Shown here in pieces: positions 8,131 to 10,336 of a stretch of DNA of 10,336 nt. The stretch covers positions 3,261 to 13,596 of the forward strand of contig JAAAVE010000763.1 in assembly GCA_015679605.1 (NCBI GenBank), read 5' to 3'. The notes under the pieces were generated by a model that saw only the letters and a program-made list of their open reading frames with translations, was not told where the DNA came from and made no database searches. How positions within the stretch are numbered: the first letter of the stretch is position 1; every line of letters starts with the position of its first letter. The position numbers and the translations under genes are program-made. The DNA is from Podila epigama (Eukaryota > Mortierellomycota > Mortierellomycetes > Mortierellales > Mortierellaceae).

Positions 8131-9156
8131 ATGAATTCCACTTTTGAATCCATTGCTTCATACAGCAAGCATCACAAAAAGATTGCCGTGGTGAACGTTG
8201 ACAGCTGGCTTGGTTGCATGACCGCAATCAAATTGGCTGAGACGCTTGAGTACGAATGCAAAGAAGTGCAGCTCGTCTGTATGGGTCGCAGGATCGACCA
8301 CCTCGACCGTCTCAAGAAGATGAAGAATGTCAAACTCGTGAAGATTGACTATGAAGATGACAAGTGCCTCAACAAGGCCATGAGTGGCATTCGCTGCTCC
8401 ATCCTCCTACCCGAGATGTCTGAGCGACGCGCCGAGCACGGCAAGCGTATTGTGTGTGCCATGAAGAAAGAAAAGGTTGGTGGCTGCCTCATGGTCTCAT
8501 GTGAGGGCGCCGAGGCCGAAGGTCTGCACGAACTCAACTCATTCCATGAGATTGAGCGGTGTATCAAGAACGTGGACTGGGACTGTTACCTCATCCTCCG
8601 CAAGAGCTTCCTCAACCAATGTCTCAAGCTCTGGTCCCGCGCAGTCAAGGAGCAGTGCGAGTTTCCTCTGACCATCGGCAAGGACTGTGCAATGGCCCCA
8701 CTGGATGTGTGTGACCTCATCTGTTCCATCGAGACTGTCATTGTTGACTATTGCCGACACCATGAAGGTTTGGTCGAGGAAGAAGAACGCACCCCTTTGG
8801 GCAAGCATCGCAACAAGACCTACACTCTGACTGGTCCCAACAAGCTGACCGCTGAGAACATGGTTCACGAGCTCAGCGAGATCACTGGCCAGAACATCCA
8901 ATATAAGAGCGTGTCCAAGGATGAGCTTCGCCGATATTTTGAGTCGCTCAAGGACGAACATGATGTCGATCACGATGACCACCACATGGCGCCCAATGAG
9001 GCTGTCATCCGCTTGATTTTGGACGAGCTTGAGCTGATCAAGCGCGATGAGGCCGGTTTCGTCTCTGGTGATCTGGAGAAGGTCATTGGCCACAAGGGCA
9101 TGCCCCTGCGAGACTTTTTCAAGAAGGAGAAGGACTCTTTCCGAAAAGAGGACTAG
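8131..9156 (+). CDS. NmrA-like atypical short-chain dehydrogenase/reductase-fold protein
   Basis: Single-exon, 341 aa, the usual size for NmrA-like Rossmann proteins, which bind NAD(P) and often act as sensors or regulators rather than enzymes. Seen: beta1-alpha1 at residues 17-37 (KIAVVNVDSWLGCMTAIKLA); alternating hydrophobic strands and helices to about 190; and the family's C-terminal segment YTLTGPNKLTAENMVHELSE (about 238-257) followed by ITGQNIQYKSVSKDELRRYF. Odd points: where typical members read GATGFLG-like, this one has N22, S25 and only G28, so dinucleotide binding is doubtful. It has 16 cysteines spread through the fold and an acidic His/Asp patch (HDVDHDDHH) near residues 272-280. 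The start has strong context CCACCATG after a CT-rich leader. Third codon positions favour C/G, hinting at good expression. Family is confident; substrate or partner unknown. Confidence 0.85.
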   Translation: MNSTFESIASYSKHHKKIAVVNVDSWLGCMTAIKLAETLEYECKEVQLVCMGRRIDHLDRLKKMKNVKLVKIDYEDDKCLNKAMSGIRCSILLPEMSERRAEHGKRIVCAMKKEKVGGCLMVSCEGAEAEGLHELNSFHEIERCIKNVDWDCYLILRKSFLNQCLKLWSRAVKEQCEFPLTIGKDCAMAPLDVCDLICSIETVIVDYCRHHEGLVEEEERTPLGKHRNKTYTLTGPNKLTAENMVHELSEITGQNIQYKSVSKDELRRYFESLKDEHDVDHDDHHMAPNEAVIRLILDELELIKRDEAGFVSGDLEKVIGHKGMPLRDFFKKEKDSFRKED

Positions 9157-9286
9157 ACTGCCCGAGTCCTTTTTTCGCCCCGAGACCCAGGCTGAGGTCA
9201 CAAAGTGTTTCTTCGTAGCACCATACCCAGAATAGCATATTGCTGCCATCCATCTAGGGCTGCTGTCAATTCAATTGTCTTTGCAA

Positions 9287-9292
9287 AATAAA
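9287..9292 (+). terminator. Candidate poly(A) signal of the NmrA-like gene
   Basis: An exact AATAAA lies 131 bp past the stop codon on the coding strand, a reasonable 3' UTR length. No other exact hexamer precedes it in this 3' flank. Confidence 0.5.
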
Positions 9293-9459
9293 AATTTACG
9301 TTCTTCACATCTTTTGCCTAAAACAAGCGACAAAGGACAATGTAAATTTTACCATGTTCGGAGAGTGCGACTTTTGCGGCCATGCCGTACATCTTTATCT
9401 CTGCAACAGTCAACCCCTCTCTTTTCACATTTTGCATTCCTGTGGCTTTCCATTTCTGT

Positions 9460-9528
9460 AGGTGGTCTCTGGCTCTTGACTTTCAAGACAGAGGGGTTGC
9501 ATCCGAACAGGATGCAATAGCCCCACCT
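9460..9528 (+). ncRNA. Predicted three-way-junction RNA fold followed by a T10 run; possible unannotated ncRNA
   Basis: Three helices nest with almost no unpaired junction bases. Outer stem: AGGTGG (9460-9465) with CCACCT (9523-9528). Hairpin A: CTCTG (9467-9471) with CAGAG (9489-9493), then after a GC bulge TCTTGA (9474-9479) with TCAAGA (9483-9488), loop CTT. Hairpin B: GG (9495-9496) with CC (9521-9522), then TTGCATCC (9497-9504) with GGATGCAA (9510-9517), loop GAACA, bulge TAG. About 27 pairs form in 69 nt. A T10 run at 9537-9546 could end RNA polymerase III transcription, but T runs are common nearby. I see no tRNA, snoRNA box or ribozyme core. Transcription is unproven. Confidence 0.35.
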
Positions 9529-10284
9529 TTAACACATTTTTTTTTTCCTAATTGCGTTATCGATTCGGTCAACATTAACCGATCGCTCACATAAAGAAAA
9601 GACATTACTGTTGACTGACCAATGCATGTTTCCCCTAGCTCCGTTGCGTTCACCAATTTCTTTGTTCACTTTCAGACCCACTTTTTTTTTTCAGGTTGAT
9701 GTATCCACCTTTACCCACCCACATCAGACAGTACCCCACTTGGTTGGTGCCATGTGCTCATGTGGTTGAACCCATTCCTTCTTTTTTTTCTAGCCAAAAT
9801 AAAAACGTCTTCATCCATTGTACCCATGACCTACACCTTTCCATGCTTGCATGTGTACATCTCTTGCAAAATTACTTTGTATTGGTACGTTGTGAATGGT
9901 ACGTACAACCCAGCATCTTCTTCTTCTATTTGACACCATTGGAACCGTGGGCAACCCAAAAAGAAAAAAAGTGGCCCACGAGTGGATCAGAAAGATAAAC
10001 TTTAACGACAATACAATACATGTACGTTTTTTTTCTTCTTTGACAGCCATTTGGAGTCGTCGTGTTACCATTCCCTCTTGACCCTTCTTCCCCACTTTGG
10101 CCGAATTTCCTTCTCCGGCTCAAAAGCAACAGCGGGGAAGGTTGGCCATATTTGCACATTGCGTTAAACATAGTGAGCAAAAAAAAAAGTTTGACATCAA
10201 AATTGCATGCAAATGACTCGATTTGGGCAGCAAATCACACAACTTGCAGCCTGCACATGAAAGCTGTCCTTCAGCTTAGTCGTC

Positions 10285-10300
10285 CTAACTGCTCTTGTAG
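10285..10300 (+). other. Candidate branch point and 3' splice site of a gene beyond the right edge
   Basis: CTAAC at 10285-10289 is followed 11 nt later by TTGTAG ending at 10300, the same arrangement as the real introns in this window. A possible donor is GTGAGC at 10173 (128-bp intron) or GTACGT at 10022. All three frames remain open from 10301 to the window end, so the reading frame cannot be chosen. Confidence 0.4.
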
Positions 10301-10336
10301 GATTGCGTGTCTCTTGGGCGTATCGCAAGGGCAAAA

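Larger units (their letters stand above)
9157..10336. other. Intergenic region after the NmrA-like gene; no convincing gene
   Basis: Open frames here are short and rich in low-complexity residues, so I do not call genes. The plus strand is pyrimidine-rich with repeated T runs (9537-9546 and others around 9682, 9784, 10028), as often seen in promoters or leaders of a gene further right. Other contents: the NmrA-like poly(A) signal, a compact RNA-like fold at 9460-9528, a GTACGTAC palindrome near 9899, a TTGCATGCAA palindrome at 10203-10212, a 6-bp hairpin at 10261-10277, and a 3' splice site ending at 10300. Confidence 0.65.

Noticed and set aside
8539-9249. 236-residue open frame antisense to the NmrA-like gene
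   Set aside because: A mirror of a strongly codon-biased real gene; the sense strand has clear family features and the antisense product has none.
9460-9546. tRNA, 5S rRNA, H/ACA or hammerhead identity for the three-way-junction fold
   Set aside because: No matching B box (GGTTGCATCC differs from GGTTCRANNCC at key positions), no CUGAUGA core, no hinge/ACA geometry of the right size; left as an unnamed fold.
9811-10180. Minus-strand open frames of 84-94 residues near the right edge
   Set aside because: Low-complexity, no motif, and explained by pyrimidine bias of the plus strand.
1-10336. A new multi-gene system (defence, toxin-antitoxin, biosynthetic cluster or mobile element)
   Set aside because: Genes are unrelated housekeeping types in mixed orientation, with no transposase, terminal repeats, arrays or co-directional cluster.

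Overview
This window looks like nuclear DNA from a fungus. All four conserved products are eukaryotic, most genes are broken by short introns (about 60-160 bp) with GT..AG ends and CTAAC-like branch sites, and the intergenic DNA is full of T and A runs. Intron density plus protein character suggest an early-diverging lineage such as Mucoromycota/Mortierellomycota. That placement is an inference, not something the sequence proves. I see no mobile element, CRISPR array, rRNA or tRNA.

Layout from left to right. (1) Positions 110-2040, plus strand: the 3' three exons of NOP2, the nucleolar 25S/28S rRNA cytosine-C5 methyltransferase; its N-terminus lies off the left edge. (2) 2041-2713: an A/T-rich spacer between convergent genes. 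(3) 2714-5331, minus strand: a complete four-exon CCR4, the poly(A) exonuclease of the CCR4-NOT complex, with polyQ, leucine-rich repeats and an EEP nuclease domain. (4) 5332-6285: an upstream region shared with the next gene, holding two striking palindromes. (5) 6286-6964, plus strand: a four-exon gene for a small helical protein I do not recognise. (6) 7139-7651, minus strand: a three-exon gene for a twin-CX9C protein of the Cmc1 family, tail-to-tail with the previous gene. (7) 7652-8130: a divergent promoter region with a strong TATA box. (8) 8131-9156, plus strand: a single-exon NmrA-like Rossmann protein whose nucleotide-binding glycines are mostly replaced and which has 16 cysteines. 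(9) 9157-10336: 1.2 kb without a convincing gene, but with a compact predicted three-way-junction RNA fold and a good 3' splice site near the right edge.

The genes look like ordinary housekeeping neighbours (rRNA modification, mRNA deadenylation, cytochrome oxidase assembly, one atypical SDR), not a dedicated multi-gene system. The parts worth a second look are the non-coding structures (28-bp palindrome next to a start codon, 20-bp perfect palindrome, three-way-junction fold), the orphan helical protein and the degenerate NmrA-like protein.
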